Positions 17,158-27,055 of a DNA stretch of 64,000 nt are shown here, piece after piece. The notes under the pieces were generated by a model. It made no database searches and had not been told where the DNA came from. It saw only the letters and a program-made list of their open reading frames with translations. Made by a program: the position numbers and the translations under genes. Every line of letters starts with the position of its first letter. The stretch's first letter is position 1. The stretch comes from Paludisphaera mucosa. GTDB lineage: Bacteria; Planctomycetota; Planctomycetia; Isosphaerales; Isosphaeraceae. Where the stretch lies: assembly GCF_029589435.1 (NCBI RefSeq), contig NZ_JARRAG010000001.1, positions 2,284,808 through 2,348,807 on the forward strand. The letters are read 5' to 3'.

Positions 17158-17355
17158 CCGCGTCGAACTCCTGCGCCTTCCCGGGTTGACCGCTCCAGTC
17201 TACCGGAGGTCCCGGCGGGCGAGTAGGATGCGGCCGATTGCGACGGCCCCGGGCCCCCTCGGGGGCGGGAATCGGATCGCCCGGCGGGGCGGTCGCCGCT
17301 ATACTTTGGGCATCGCCTCCCGGACCCGGACGCCCTCGCCAAAGCAAGGACCGCG

Positions 17356-19644
17356 ATGGACCTGCTCGCCGACCTGACGCCGCCCCAACGCGAAGCCGTG
17401 ACCCACGTGAACGGCCCCCTCCTCGTCCTGGCGGGCGCGGGCTCGGGGAAGACCCGGGTCATCACCCGCCGGGTCGCCCACCTGCTCCAGCAGGGCGTGT
17501 CGCCCCACAACATCCTCGCGTTGACGTTCACCAACAAGGCGGCCGGCGAGATGCGGGAACGCATCGAAGTCCTGGTCCCCGGCGCGAAGGTCTGGGTCGG
17601 CACCTTCCACGGCTTCTGCGCCCGGCTGCTGCGGAGCCACGGGTCGCTGGTCGGGCTCGATTCGTCATTCACCATCTACGACCAGGCCGACCGCCTGCGG
17701 ACCGTCCGCGACGTCCTCGACGCCATGGGGGTCGAGGAGCCGCCGATCACCCCCGAGAAGATCGAGGGGGCGATCAGCCGGGCCAAGAACGACCTGGCCA
17801 CCCCCAAGTCGCTCGCCCACCGCGCCCGCGACGACCGCGACCGGCTCGTGGCCAAGGTCTACGCCGCCTACGAGGAGCGCCTCAAGGCCGCGTCGGCCGT
17901 CGACTTCGACGACCTGCTCGTCCACGTCGTCAAGATCCTCAAGGAGCACCGGGACGTCCGCGAGAACCTCGACGCCCGCTACCGCTACGTCCTGGTCGAC
18001 GAGTACCAGGACACCAACATGGCCCAGTACGCCATCGTCCGGGCCCTGTCGGTCAACCACCCCAACCTCTGCGTCACCGGCGACCCCGACCAGTCGATCT
18101 ACGGCTGGCGAGGGGCGAACCTGTCGAACATCCTCGAGTTCGAGAAGGACTACGACGCCGTCCGGGTCGTCAAACTCGAGCACAACTACCGCAGCACCAA
18201 GAGCATCCTGGCCGTCGCCGACCACCTGATCCAGCACAACGTCAACCGCAAGCCGAAGGACCTGATCACCGAGAACCCCAGCGGCGAGCCCGTCCAGCTC
18301 ACCGTCTACGCCCGCGAGTCCGAGGAGGCCGAAGGGGTCGCCGCCCGCATCGCGAGCCTCGTCCGCGAGGGTTCGTACAACTACTCCGACGTCGCCGTCT
18401 TCTGCCGGATCACCGCCCTGACGCGCACGTTCGAGCAGGCCTTCCGCTCGGCGCGGATCCCGTACCAGATCGTCGGCGGGGTGTCGTTCTACGAGCGGCA
18501 GGAGGTCAAGGACGTCCTGTCGTACTTGAATCTCATCAACAACCCCAAGGACGACCTGGCGTTCAGCCGGGTCGTCAACGTCCCCCCCCGGGGCCTGGGG
18601 AAGACGTCGTTCGAGCGCCTGACCGCCTTCGCCCGCGACCACGGCCTGACCCTGCTGGAGGCGGCCCGCCGCGCCCGCGAGGCGCCCGGGCTGAAGGACA
18701 AGGCGATCCGCTCGTTCCTCGACTTCGTCGCCCTCTACGACGAGCTGGGGGCCCTGCGCGACGACGCGGCCGAGCGGGTCATCCTCCAGACGATGGAGAA
18801 GACGGGCTATCGCCAGCACCTGAAGGACGAGTCGCGGGGCGAGGGCGAGGACCGGCTGGCGAACCTCGAAGAGCTGATCACCGCCGCCCGCGAGTTCGAC
18901 CTGGAGCACGCCGGGGCCACGATCCAGGACTTCCTCGCCGACATCACGCTGGCCTCGCCCGTCGACCGCTGGGACCAGCAGACCGGCGCCGTCACCCTGA
19001 TGACCCTGCACGCCGCCAAGGGCCTGGAATTCCCGGTCGTCTTCATCATCGGCCTGGAAGAAGGCCTGCTGCCCCACAGCCGGGCCTTCGAGAACCCCAA
19101 CGAGCTGGAGGAGGAGCGCCGGCTCTTCTTCGTGGGCATCACCCGGGCGCAACGAGAGCTTTATATCAGCCGGTGTCGAATCCGGACGTTCCGGGGCCAG
19201 CAGCAGGCCACGGCGCAGTCGCGGTTCCTGATGGAGCTGCCGGAAGACTTCCTGACCTACGACGACCGCTCGGGCGTCTCTTCGGGCGACTCGCGCTGGG
19301 GCCAGGCGTCGTGGAGCGGCCAGTCCGGCTACGCACCCCGTCGCCCCCAGCCGACCCGGACGCCCATGCCCACGCCGTCCGCGGGCGGCTTCCGGTTGAC
19401 GACCGCGGCCCAGCTCGCGGGGGGCGGGCCGTCGTCGATCGCGGCCCCGGGCGACCTGGACGCGTTCCGCCCCGGCGCGTCGGTCCTACACCCGGAGTAC
19501 GGCCTGGGGCGGATCGTCGCGATCGAGGGGGCGGGGCCGAACCGCAAGGGGCGGATCGCCTTCACCCTGGCGGGCGAGCGGACGTTCGTCCTGGCCAAGT
19601 CCCCCTTGAAATTGGTGGGCAAGTCGGGCGCGGGGCCGCGATGA
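17356..19644 (+). CDS. pcrA: UvrD/PcrA/Rep-family 3'-5' DNA helicase
   Basis: 762 residues. The SF1A motifs occur in order: Q-motif LTPPQREAV (7-15), Walker [10 protein letters not shown] (26-34), [10 protein letters not shown] (Ia), Walker [10 protein letters not shown] (about 213-221), [13 protein letters not shown] (III), LEHNYRS (IV), [14 protein letters not shown] (V) and [15 protein letters not shown] (VI). The C-terminal 60 residues ([16 protein letters not shown]...) form the Tudor-like domain that contacts RNA polymerase in PcrA. AAGGA is 5 bases before the ATG, and a TATACT -10-like element lies at 17300-17305. Its stop overlaps or nearly abuts pdxJ, an unusual pairing. Confidence 0.95.
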   Translation: MDLLADLTPPQREAVTHVNGPLLVLAGAGSGKTRVITRRVAHLLQQGVSPHNILALTFTNKAAGEMRERIEVLVPGAKVWVGTFHGFCARLLRSHGSLVGLDSSFTIYDQADRLRTVRDVLDAMGVEEPPITPEKIEGAISRAKNDLATPKSLAHRARDDRDRLVAKVYAAYEERLKAASAVDFDDLLVHVVKILKEHRDVRENLDARYRYVLVDEYQDTNMAQYAIVRALSVNHPNLCVTGDPDQSIYGWRGANLSNILEFEKDYDAVRVVKLEHNYRSTKSILAVADHLIQHNVNRKPKDLITENPSGEPVQLTVYARESEEAEGVAARIASLVREGSYNYSDVAVFCRITALTRTFEQAFRSARIPYQIVGGVSFYERQEVKDVLSYLNLINNPKDDLAFSRVVNVPPRGLGKTSFERLTAFARDHGLTLLEAARRAREAPGLKDKAIRSFLDFVALYDELGALRDDAAERVILQTMEKTGYRQHLKDESRGEGEDRLANLEELITAAREFDLEHAGATIQDFLADITLASPVDRWDQQTGAVTLMTLHAAKGLEFPVVFIIGLEEGLLPHSRAFENPNELEEERRLFFVGITRAQRELYISRCRIRTFRGQQQATAQSRFLMELPEDFLTYDDRSGVSSGDSRWGQASWSGQSGYAPRRPQPTRTPMPTPSAGGFRLTTAAQLAGGGPSSIAAPGDLDAFRPGASVLHPEYGLGRIVAIEGAGPNRKGRIAFTLAGERTFVLAKSPLKLVGKSGAGPR

Positions 19645-19676
19645 CGCCCGGTCGGCAGACGACGAGGACGAAACCC

Positions 19677-20432
19677 ATGACCGCCTCCACGCCCAACTCC
19701 GAACGAAGGCCGCCCCGCCTGGGGGTGAACATCGACCACGTGGCCACCCTGCGGCAGGCGAGGCAGGGCGTCGAACCCGACCCGGTCTGGGCGGCGGTCG
19801 CCTCGGAGCTGGGGGGGGCCGACGGGATCACCGTCCACCTCCGCGAGGACCGCCGGCACATCCAGGACCGCGACGTCCGGGTCCTCCGCCGGACCGTCCA
19901 GGTCGGCCTGAACCTGGAGCTGGCGGTCGAGCCGTCGATGCTCGCGATCGCGCTGGAGATCCGGCCCGACCAGGTCACGCTCGTCCCCGAGCGTCGCCAG
20001 GAAGTGACGACCGAAGGGGGGCTGGCGGTGGCCTCCCAGCGCGACCGGGTGGGCGAGGCCGTGTCACGATTGCGCGACGCCGGCATCTCAGCGGCGGCCT
20101 TCCTCGATCCGGACCCGTCGGAAATCGACGCGGCCGTCGCCCTGGGGGTCGACGCGATCGAGCTGCACACCGGCCGCTACGCCGACGCCCGCGAGGGCCG
20201 GGCCCGCGACGTCGAGCTGGAGGCCCTGCGCGCGGCCGGGGCGCGGATCGTCTCGGCCGGAGTCGGCCTGCACGCGGGCCACGGGTTGAATTATCGCAAC
20301 GTCGGCGAGGTGGCCTCGATCGCCGCGATGGCCGAGCTGAACATCGGCCACGCGATCGTCTGCCGGGCCGTCTTCGTGGGCCTGGAGCGGGCCGTGCGCG
20401 AGATGAAGGGCCGCATCGAGGCCGCGGTCTAG
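19677..20432 (+). CDS. pdxJ: Pyridoxine 5'-phosphate synthase
   Basis: 251 residues. It condenses 3-amino-2-oxopropyl phosphate with 1-deoxyxylulose 5-phosphate, the last ring-forming step of de novo vitamin B6 synthesis. Diagnostic motifs: [15 protein letters not shown] at the start, [48 protein letters not shown] and [16 protein letters not shown] chose the ATG at 19677, which has GAGGACG upstream; an ATG at 19641 overlapping the pcrA stop (ATGA) is in frame and would add 12 residues, so translational coupling to pcrA is possible. Confidence 0.97.
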   Translation: MTASTPNSERRPPRLGVNIDHVATLRQARQGVEPDPVWAAVASELGGADGITVHLREDRRHIQDRDVRVLRRTVQVGLNLELAVEPSMLAIALEIRPDQVTLVPERRQEVTTEGGLAVASQRDRVGEAVSRLRDAGISAAAFLDPDPSEIDAAVALGVDAIELHTGRYADAREGRARDVELEALRAAGARIVSAGVGLHAGHGLNYRNVGEVASIAAMAELNIGHAIVCRAVFVGLERAVREMKGRIEAAV

Positions 20433-20643
20433 GCCGCCTTCAGTCGCGGCGCGGACGGCCTTGTGTATCAATTCGTTAAGCGGGGAGCCAGCCCCCTTCC
20501 CTCGTGTGGGGCCGGGCCCTAAGATTTATCGCTGGTATGCGGCGTTGCATGCTTCTCATGGTGTCATGTTACTGCAAAAAGCCGTCGTCAATCTTCATGT
20601 GTCGAGTCCGGATCGACGGCGAACGACGGTGGGTGCTTCTTCC

Positions 20644-21537
20644 ATGGCGAGTAAGGGACGGATGTTCGCCGGCTGCACGGTGGCGCTGGCGACACCATTT
20701 CGTGACGGCGAGGTCGACGAGCCGGCCCTCCGCTCCTGGGTCGAGTGGCAGGTCGCGCAGGGGACGCCGATCCTCAGCCCGGTCGGAACGACCGGCGAGG
20801 CGCCGACGCTCTCGCACCTCGAGCACGAGCGGGTGATCGCGATCGTGGTGGAGACCGCCGCGGGCCGCGCCAAGGTCGTGCCCGGCACGGGCTCGAACGC
20901 CACGACGGAGGCGATCCGGCTCACCAAGTTCGCCGCCCGCGCCGGGGCGGACGGGGCCCTGATGGTCGCTCCGTACTACAACCGCCCCAGCCAGGAGGGG
21001 ATCTACCGCCATTTCGCGGCCGTCGCCGAGGCCGTCGACCTGCCGATCGTGCTCTACAACATCCCGTCCCGGACGGGCCGCAACGTCGAGCCCGAGACGA
21101 TCGAGCGGCTGGCCGCGATCGACTCGATCGTCGCCATCAAGGAGGCCGCCGGGTCGCTCGACCAGGTGAGCGACATCCTCGCCCGCACCGACCTCACGGT
21201 CCTCTCGGGCGACGACAGCCTGACGCTGCCGATGCTCGCCATCGGCGCCGAGGGCGTCGTCTCCGTGGCGGCCAACCTGGTCCCTCGCGACATCCGGGGC
21301 ATGATCGACGACTTCAACGCCGGCGACGCCCCGGCCGCCCGCGAGCGCCACGCCAGGCTCTTCCCGCTCTGCCGCGACCTGCTCGGCCTGGCGCCCAACC
21401 CGGTCCCGCTCAAGGCCGCGCTCGCCCTCCTCGGCCGGGGCAACGGCGAGATCCGCCTGCCGCTCTGCCCGCTCGACGAGGCGGCCGCCGCCAAGCTCTC
21501 CCGCGCCCTCGCCCGCTACGGCCTGCTGGAGTCCTGA
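20644..21537 (+). CDS. dapA: 4-hydroxy-tetrahydrodipicolinate synthase
   Basis: 297 residues. It condenses pyruvate and aspartate semialdehyde toward lysine and diaminopimelate. Motifs: [14 protein letters not shown] (the TTGE pyruvate-binding loop), [15 protein letters not shown]138 in LYNIPSRTG and the Schiff-base Lys166 in AIKEAAG. I took the ATG at 20644, where homology begins; the frame is open 61 codons further upstream without family similarity. Planctomycetes were long thought to lack peptidoglycan, and the pathway to diaminopimelate here fits the later finding that they do make it. Confidence 0.95.
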   Translation: MASKGRMFAGCTVALATPFRDGEVDEPALRSWVEWQVAQGTPILSPVGTTGEAPTLSHLEHERVIAIVVETAAGRAKVVPGTGSNATTEAIRLTKFAARAGADGALMVAPYYNRPSQEGIYRHFAAVAEAVDLPIVLYNIPSRTGRNVEPETIERLAAIDSIVAIKEAAGSLDQVSDILARTDLTVLSGDDSLTLPMLAIGAEGVVSVAANLVPRDIRGMIDDFNAGDAPAARERHARLFPLCRDLLGLAPNPVPLKAALALLGRGNGEIRLPLCPLDEAAAAKLSRALARYGLLES

Positions 21538-21869
21538 CCCGATCGCAACCGATCCCGAGATTGATCTGCACGCATCCTGAAAATGGATTATTCTTAAGTC
21601 GCAACGCCTCCGCTCCGAGTCGCCTGTTCGTCCGTCAGCCGCCTTCACTCCTCCGCCGCCGTGGGCCTCGACCTCTCCTCGATGGCCCGACCGACAACAT
21701 CAACCACAATCCGCAGCCTCCACGTCTCGGCCCTCCCGCGTACGGTTCGGGGGCCCCGCGACGATTCTCTCCACGACGCTCGCTCCGAATTCCTTAGTTC
21801 ATCGCTCGCGTCCAAACGCCTCGACCTCGAACCAGACCGCTTCGGACTCTCTTGCAAAGGGATCTCGCC
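21538..21869. other. 332-base region between dapA and the ArsR regulator
   Basis: I see no coding frame with protein-like features and no strong hairpin. A local AT-richer spot (AAAATGGATTATTCTTAAG, near 21579-21597) could hold the regulator's promoter, but no -35/-10 pair with proper spacing was found. Confidence 0.4.
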
Positions 21870-22283
21870 ATGGCTCGCAAAACGACGTCCACGAACGGCA
21901 ACGGCAACGGCAAGGTGGAGGAACAGGCCCCGGAGGTCTCCGACCAGTCGATCCGCGAGCTCGCCCAGGTTTTCAAGCTCCTGAGCGACGAGACGCGACT
22001 GCGGATCTTGTTCTACCTGGCGCTCTCGCAGAACGGCGAGCTGCACGTGACCGAGCTGTGCAATCGGCTGGGCCAGAGCCAGCCGGCCGTGAGCCATCAC
22101 CTGGCGCTCCTTCGCGTCTCGAGCCTCATCGAGTCCCGGCGCGAGGGCAAGCACAACTTCTACAGCGTGCGCACCGAGCACTTCGGCGAGCTGCTGCTGA
22201 GCCTCTTCTCGGCCGCCGGCGAGACGCCCAAGAACAAGAAGTACCGCTTCCACGACTTCGTCCTGAACTACACCGGCGCCTGA
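21870..22283 (+). CDS. ArsR-type winged-helix transcriptional regulator
   Basis: 137 residues. After a low-complexity start rich in Asn, Gly and Thr, a clear ArsR winged helix follows: VFKLLSDETRLRILFYLALS (about 31-50), LCNRLGQSQPAVSHHLALLR (recognition helix) and RREGKHNFYSV (wing). The metal-binding ELCVCDL motif of ArsR/SmtB is replaced by VTELCNRL, with only one Cys, so a metal sensor is not supported. The ATG at 21870 has AAGGGAT upstream. It precedes the OmpH and lpx genes on the same strand and could regulate them; that is inference. Confidence 0.85.
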   Translation: MARKTTSTNGNGNGKVEEQAPEVSDQSIRELAQVFKLLSDETRLRILFYLALSQNGELHVTELCNRLGQSQPAVSHHLALLRVSSLIESRREGKHNFYSVRTEHFGELLLSLFSAAGETPKNKKYRFHDFVLNYTGA

Positions 22284-22554
22284 CGCCGAGGCTCGCGAGA
22301 CCTCGGGGGGCGACCTCACCCCGCCCCCGACGCCGCGAGGCCGGACGGCTCTGGTCCGGCCCCTTTCGAATCGACCCCGTTCGGTTCGGCTTGACCCCCT
22401 CGGGGCTTCGGCGCAGAATGCCCGCGTCGGCTCGCCGGGGCGTCGGACCTCGCCCGGATGCGCGAGCGTCGATCCGCCCGCGATGGAGTTCGCGGGCGAG
22501 CGCGAGCAAGGGCGTCGGCCCGCGATCACCAGCGGTGCAAAAAGGAGTTTCCCG

Positions 22555-23304
22555 ATGGTTCTCTCATCTCGTTTGATCGTGGCGGCGGGTCTCGGCGTCG
22601 TGGGAGCCGGACTCCTGGTCGCGCCCATCCAGGGCCAGCAGGACGGGGCCGTCCGCAAGACCAACGGCGGCGCCTCGCAGTTCAAGGAAGGGACCCCGCC
22701 GGTCATCGGCACGATCGACCTGGACGGCGTCTTCAAGAACTACGAGAAGGTCAAGTACGCCAACGAGGAGTTCCAGGCCTCGCTGCTCGCCAAGCGCAAC
22801 GAGCTGATGAAGATCCAGCAGGAGATGACCCAGGAGGCCGAGCTGCTCCAGCGCTACGCCCCGGGCCAGGAAGAATACAAGAAGCAGGAAAACAAGCTCA
22901 CGGTCCTGAAGGCCCAGATCGAGGCCGGCCGCGAGCAGGCCGAGCGCGAGTTCCAGTCGAAGGAAGCCGAGGCCATGGCCAGCCTCTACAACGAGGTGAC
23001 CGAGGTGGCCAAGCGGGTCGCCAAGAGCCGCAAGATGACCTACGTCGTCAAGGTCACCAACCAGGCCCCCAGCGGCACGAACCCGAACTCGGTGATGGCC
23101 GCGATGGCCAACCCGATGATCTACTTCGACCCCGCCAACGACATCACCCAGGACGTCGTCTACAACCTGAACAAGGTCTACAAGGACGCCGGCGGCCCGA
23201 TCGCCAAGGGCGTCGCCGCGCCGGCCGCCAAGGCCGCCCTCGGGGCCCCCGCAGCCGCGACGCCCCCGGCCGCCGCCGCCGCCCCCAAGGCGACCGTCCG
23301 CTGA
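22555..23304 (+). CDS. OmpH/Skp-family periplasmic chaperone
   Basis: 249 residues. A signal peptide covers about 1-27 (SRLIVAAGLGVVGAGLLVAP). The body is the Skp/OmpH type: IGTIDLDGVFKNYEKVK near 59-75 (family: vg.vd...v...y), then a long coiled coil to about 170 and a conserved strand TYVVKVTN, followed by YFDPANDITQDVVYNLNKVY. The C-terminus is an Ala/Pro-rich tail. The ATG at 22555 has AAGGAG 8 bases upstream. Skp binds unfolded outer-membrane proteins; its place just ahead of lpxC-fabZ and lpxA is the classical ompH-lpx neighbourhood, minus lpxD. Confidence 0.88.
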   Translation: MVLSSRLIVAAGLGVVGAGLLVAPIQGQQDGAVRKTNGGASQFKEGTPPVIGTIDLDGVFKNYEKVKYANEEFQASLLAKRNELMKIQQEMTQEAELLQRYAPGQEEYKKQENKLTVLKAQIEAGREQAEREFQSKEAEAMASLYNEVTEVAKRVAKSRKMTYVVKVTNQAPSGTNPNSVMAAMANPMIYFDPANDITQDVVYNLNKVYKDAGGPIAKGVAAPAAKAALGAPAAATPPAAAAAPKATVR

Positions 23305-23310
23305 GCCGAC

Positions 23311-23333
23311 GGGGCGGGCGTCGCGCCCGCCCC
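23311..23333 (+). terminator. GC-rich hairpin between OmpH gene and lpxC-fabZ
   Basis: GGGGCGGGCG, loop TCG, CGCCCGCCCC: a perfect ten-pair stem starting 6 bases after the stop. No U-tract follows, so it may attenuate or protect the upstream mRNA rather than terminate fully. A second imperfect hairpin follows near 23339-23371. Confidence 0.45.
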
Positions 23334-23465
23334 CGCCTCCCCCGGCGCGGCTTCCGCCGCGCTCCGGGGCGCCGTCCCGATCACGGACCGATCGGGACCT
23401 CCACGGGAAGCCCGCCGCTCCGGCGCCGCATCGGCCGCCAGGCGGGCGAAAGGACCAGGGAAGGT

Positions 23466-24812
23466 ATGCTCATCTCCAAGCGACCCCAGCGCACCCTCGC
23501 CCGCGAGGCCGCGATCGGCGGGATCGGCTTCTTCCACGGCGCCGACGTCGCCATGCGATTCCTGCCCGCCGAGCCCGACGCCGGGATCCGCTTCGTCCGC
23601 ACCGACCTCCCCGGCCGCCCGGGGGTCGCCGCGCGGATCGACCAGGTCGTCCCAACCCAGCGCCGCACGGCCGTCCAGGACGGCCCCGCCAAGGTCGAGA
23701 TGATCGAGCACGTCATGGCGGCACTCGCCGGCATGCAGGTCGACAACTGCACGATCGAGATCGACGCCCCCGAATGCCCCGGCCTCGACGGATCCAGCAA
23801 GGCTTACGTCGAGCTGCTCGACGAAGTCGGGACCGTCGACCAGGACCGCCCGCGCCAGGCCCTCACGCTGGAGCGGTCGTTCGTCGTCCGCGAGGGCGAC
23901 GCGGTGCTCGCCGCCCATCCCAACTCGGCCGAGGGGCTCACGCTCTCGTACCACCTCGACTATGGCCAGGCCTCGCCGATCGGCAACCAGAGCGTCCTGG
24001 TCGCCCTGACGCCCGACACCTTCCGCGACGAGGTCGCCTCCAGCCGCACCTTCCTCCTCGAGCAGGAGGCCAAGGGGCTCCGCGAGGCGGGGATCGGACT
24101 GCGGACCACCGAGGCCGACGTCCTGCTCTTCGGCCCCGCCGGGGTCGTCGGCAACAGCCTGCGGTTCCCCGACGAGTGCGCCCGCCACAAGATCCTCGAC
24201 ATGGTGGGCGACCTCGCCCTGCTGGGGATGGACCTGCACGGCTTCGTCGTGGCCCACCGCTCGGGCCACCACACCAACGCCTCGCTCGTCCGCAAGCTGA
24301 TGCAGGCGGTCGAGAAGGATCGCGAGAAGGAGGCCCGGCCCCGCGCCGCCCTGCCGATCCGCGCCGACGGCACGATCGACATCCAGGGCATCCTCGAAAT
24401 CCTCCCCCACCGTTACCCTATGCTCCTGCTCGACCGCGTGATCGAGCTGCAGGAGGGCCGCAGGGTGGTCGGGCTCAAGAATGTCAGCGCCAACGAGGCG
24501 TTCTTTCAAGGCCACTGGCCCGGCCGGCCGATCATGCCGGGGGTGCTCATCATCGAGGCCATGGCCCAGGCCGCCGGCGTCCTGATCGCGTCGACCGTGA
24601 ACCGCTCGGGGCGGGCCGCCGTCATCGCTTCGATCGACGCGGTGAAGCTGCGACGCCCCGTGGTCCCCGGCGACCAGCTCAGGCTCGAAGTCGACGCCCT
24701 GAAGATCAAGACGTCGTACGCCAGCGTCGCCGCCGTCGCCCGGGTCGACGACGCGATCGCCGCGGAGGCCCGGATCCGCTTCGTGTTGATCGACGCCCCG
24801 GCCGTCGCGTGA
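23466..24812 (+). CDS. lpxC-fabZ: Bifunctional LpxC/FabZ: UDP-3-O-acyl-GlcNAc deacetylase fused to 3-hydroxyacyl-ACP dehydratase
   Basis: 448 residues in one frame. LpxC spans about 1-290: zinc ligands H82 (EHVMAAL), H241 and D245 (HKILDMVGDL), and SGHHTN at 266-271 with the general-base His. FabZ spans about 303-448: LPHRYPMLLLDRV, then FQGHWPGRPIMPGV with catalytic H350, and E364 in IIEAMAQA. LpxC catalyses the committed step of lipid A synthesis; FabZ dehydrates 3-hydroxyacyl-ACP. The fusion is known in Bacteroidetes and some other phyla. The ATG at 23466 is preceded by AGGGAAGG. Confidence 0.96.
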   Translation: MLISKRPQRTLAREAAIGGIGFFHGADVAMRFLPAEPDAGIRFVRTDLPGRPGVAARIDQVVPTQRRTAVQDGPAKVEMIEHVMAALAGMQVDNCTIEIDAPECPGLDGSSKAYVELLDEVGTVDQDRPRQALTLERSFVVREGDAVLAAHPNSAEGLTLSYHLDYGQASPIGNQSVLVALTPDTFRDEVASSRTFLLEQEAKGLREAGIGLRTTEADVLLFGPAGVVGNSLRFPDECARHKILDMVGDLALLGMDLHGFVVAHRSGHHTNASLVRKLMQAVEKDREKEARPRAALPIRADGTIDIQGILEILPHRYPMLLLDRVIELQEGRRVVGLKNVSANEAFFQGHWPGRPIMPGVLIIEAMAQAAGVLIASTVNRSGRAAVIASIDAVKLRRPVVPGDQLRLEVDALKIKTSYASVAAVARVDDAIAAEARIRFVLIDAPAVA

Positions 24813-24891
24813 GACGACGAGGCCCCGACGAGATCCCCTCGACACAGCCACGTTTAACCATATCCCGCTGACCGGCTGTAGGAACACACTC

Positions 24892-25707
24892 ATGGCCACC
24901 ATGATCGCTGACACCGCCTGCATCGACCCTCGCGCCGAGATCGCGGACGACGTCGAGATCGGCCCGTACTGCGTCATCGGCCCCGACGCCAAGGTCGGCC
25001 GGGGCACCCGGCTGATCGCGCACGTGTGCATCCTGGGCCACACGACGGTCGGCGAGAACAACGTCGTCCACCCCAACACGGTGCTCGGCGGCGACCCCCA
25101 GGACTTCACCTACAAGGGCGAGCCCACCCTGCTGGAGATCGGCGACGACAACACCTTCCGCGAGGGCGTCACGATCCATCGCGGCAGCTGCAAGGAAGAG
25201 GGCATCACCCGGATCGGCTCGCACAACTACTTCATGGCCAACGTCCACGTCGGCCACGACTGCATCCTCGGCGACCGGATCCTGATCGCCAACAACACGA
25301 TGCTCGCCGGCCACATCCACATGGAGTCGTACGCGACGGTCTCCGCGGGCGTCGGCCTGCACCAGTTCGTCACCGTCGGCCAGTACAGCTACATCGGGGC
25401 CCTCTCGCGGATCTACCACGACGCGCCGCCGTTCATGCTGGTCGAGGGAAACCCCTCGAAGGTCCGCTGCATCAACATCGTCGGCCTGAAGCGGCACGGC
25501 ATCGCCGCCGACGCCATCACGGCGCTGCACGAGGCCCATCGCCTCATCTACCGCGCCCGCATGATCGCCCGCCAGGCCAACGAGATCCTCGAGGCCAACG
25601 GCCAGATCTGCCCGGAGGTCCGCCGCCTGCTCGACTTCATCGAGGTCCAGCAGCAGGGCCGCCACGGCCGGGGCCGCGACCGCGCCCGCCTCTCCGCCTC
25701 GGCCTGA
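24892..25707 (+). CDS. lpxA: Acyl-ACP:UDP-N-acetylglucosamine O-acyltransferase
   Basis: 271 residues, near the usual 262. A left-handed beta-helix of hexapeptide repeats is visible (for example IGPYCVIGPDAKVGRGTRL, LGGDPQDFTYKG), with the catalytic His122 in VHVGHDC and the C-terminal helical part from about residue 195. It starts lipid A synthesis by acylating UDP-GlcNAc or its 3-amino analogue. AGGA lies 9 bases before the ATG. The gene lies 79 bases after lpxC-fabZ and 50 bases before a Gfo/Idh gene, so it is probably cotranscribed. The C-terminus ends with an arginine-rich extension. Confidence 0.96.
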   Translation: MATMIADTACIDPRAEIADDVEIGPYCVIGPDAKVGRGTRLIAHVCILGHTTVGENNVVHPNTVLGGDPQDFTYKGEPTLLEIGDDNTFREGVTIHRGSCKEEGITRIGSHNYFMANVHVGHDCILGDRILIANNTMLAGHIHMESYATVSAGVGLHQFVTVGQYSYIGALSRIYHDAPPFMLVEGNPSKVRCINIVGLKRHGIAADAITALHEAHRLIYRARMIARQANEILEANGQICPEVRRLLDFIEVQQQGRHGRGRDRARLSASA

Positions 25708-25757
25708 GCGCCGGGCGGATCGCTGCATCCCACGAAGAGACACGGAGAGTCCGACCG

Positions 25758-26870
25758 ATGAAACCGCTTCGCGTCGCCGTCGTCGGCGTCGGCCACCTTG
25801 GCCGGCATCACGCCCGAATCCTGGGGGCCCTTCCCGGGGTCGAACTCGTCGCCGTGGCGGATTCCCGTCCCGAGCAGGCCCGGATCATCGCCGAGGGCCT
25901 CAAGACCCGCGCCGTGGCCGACTACCGCGAGCTGATCGGCCAGGTGGACGCGGTCTCGATCGCCGTGCCCACGGTCCTCCATCGCGAGGTCGCCGGCGCG
26001 TTCCTCGAGCGCGGGATCGCGGCGATGGTCGAGAAGCCCCTGGCCGGCTCGCCCGCCGAGGCCGAGGAGCTGGTGGCGATCGCCCGGGCGTCGGGGGCGG
26101 TGCTCCAGGTCGGTCACATCGAACGCTTCAACCCCGCCCTGGCCGCGCTCCAGGCCTCGCCGATCCGGCCCAAATTCCTGAGCGCCGAGCGGCTCGCGAT
26201 CTACACCTTCCGGTCGACCGACGTCGGGGTCGTGTTCGACCTGATGATCCACGACATCGACCTGGTCCTGAGCCTGGTCGACTCCCCCGTGCGGTCGGTC
26301 TCGGCCGTCGGCGTCGGCCTCTTCGGCGACCACGAAGACGTGGCCGACGCCCGGATCGAGTTCGAGAACGGCACCGTCGCCAACCTGACCGCCAGCCGCG
26401 CCAGCTACGCAACGTCGCGGAAGATGCGGATCTGGGGGACCGAGGGCTACGCCTCGCTCGACTTCGGAGCCAAGCAGGCGACCGTCGTGAGGCCGTCCGA
26501 GGAGTTCCTCGCCGGCGGCGTGGACCTCGAAGGCGTCGACCTGACCCAACCTTCGGCCATCAAGGAGCACCTCTTCGGCAAGGTCCTCCGCGTCGACCGA
26601 GTCGAGCCGCCGACGTGCGACCAGCTCACTCTGGAGCTGCAGGAGTTCGTCGCGGCCGCCCGCGGCGAGATCACGCCCCGTGTGACCGGTGCGGCCGCCC
26701 TGGAGGCCGTCCGGATCGCCGACCGGATCGTCCGCAGCCTCGACGCCCACCGCTGGGAAGGCGACGCCGCGACCTCCCCCGCCCTCCCCGCCCAGGCCGC
26801 TTCCGCCCTCCGCGGGCCCCACGCCTGGAGCCGCGCCCGCCTGGATCGCCGCTCCCGCGCGACGAGCTAG
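25758..26870 (+). CDS. Gfo/Idh/MocA-family oxidoreductase of the lipid A cluster (possible GnnA)
   Basis: 370 residues. An N-terminal Rossmann fold (VAVVGVGHLGRHHARIL, GxGxxG at 9-14) is followed by MVEKPLAGS (the family's EKP), GHIERFNPAL and IHDIDLVLSLV (the HDIDL motif with its catalytic-region His/Asp). GGAGAG lies 9 bases before the ATG. A Gfo/Idh gene right after lpxA recalls gnnA of Leptospira and Acidithiobacillus, which oxidises the 3-OH of UDP-GlcNAc so that an aminotransferase (GnnB) can install an amine for amide-linked acyl chains. No gnnB is in view, so the role is inference. Confidence 0.8.
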   Translation: MKPLRVAVVGVGHLGRHHARILGALPGVELVAVADSRPEQARIIAEGLKTRAVADYRELIGQVDAVSIAVPTVLHREVAGAFLERGIAAMVEKPLAGSPAEAEELVAIARASGAVLQVGHIERFNPALAALQASPIRPKFLSAERLAIYTFRSTDVGVVFDLMIHDIDLVLSLVDSPVRSVSAVGVGLFGDHEDVADARIEFENGTVANLTASRASYATSRKMRIWGTEGYASLDFGAKQATVVRPSEEFLAGGVDLEGVDLTQPSAIKEHLFGKVLRVDRVEPPTCDQLTLELQEFVAAARGEITPRVTGAAALEAVRIADRIVRSLDAHRWEGDAATSPALPAQAASALRGPHAWSRARLDRRSRATS

Positions 26871-27055
26871 GGCGTCGCCCATCGCCGCTCCGTGCGCTTG
26901 CCAGCGGGGGCGGGTTTGGATTAGACTGTCCCGGTCGAAGCCTGCGCCCGGAGTCCGGCCGTTTCGTCCGGCCGACCCGCGCGGGATGTGTTGCGACCGC
27001 CGCCCGGCGGTCTTTTTCTCTTTCCACCGCGCGAAGTCGTTGCAGGATCCGTTCG

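Noticed and set aside
13850-17347. An 1165-residue minus-strand frame opposite topA
   Set aside because: Long open antisense frames are expected at this GC content; topA on the plus strand has all motifs and this frame has none.
17238-20432. A 1064-residue frame running into pdxJ
   Set aside because: Its first 800 codons are an out-of-frame shadow of pcrA; only the pdxJ tail is real.
20433-20643. tRNA or riboswitch in front of dapA
   Set aside because: No cloverleaf or lysine-riboswitch core could be recognised in this 211-base gap.
21870-22283. Metal-sensing ArsR repressor
   Set aside because: The ELCVCDL metal site is missing and only one Cys remains in that helix.
22458-24812. A longer trifunctional form of LpxC-FabZ starting 336 codons upstream
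   Set aside because: The upstream part is out of frame with, and antisense-like in composition to, the well-supported OmpH gene; LpxC homology begins at 23466 with its own ribosome site.
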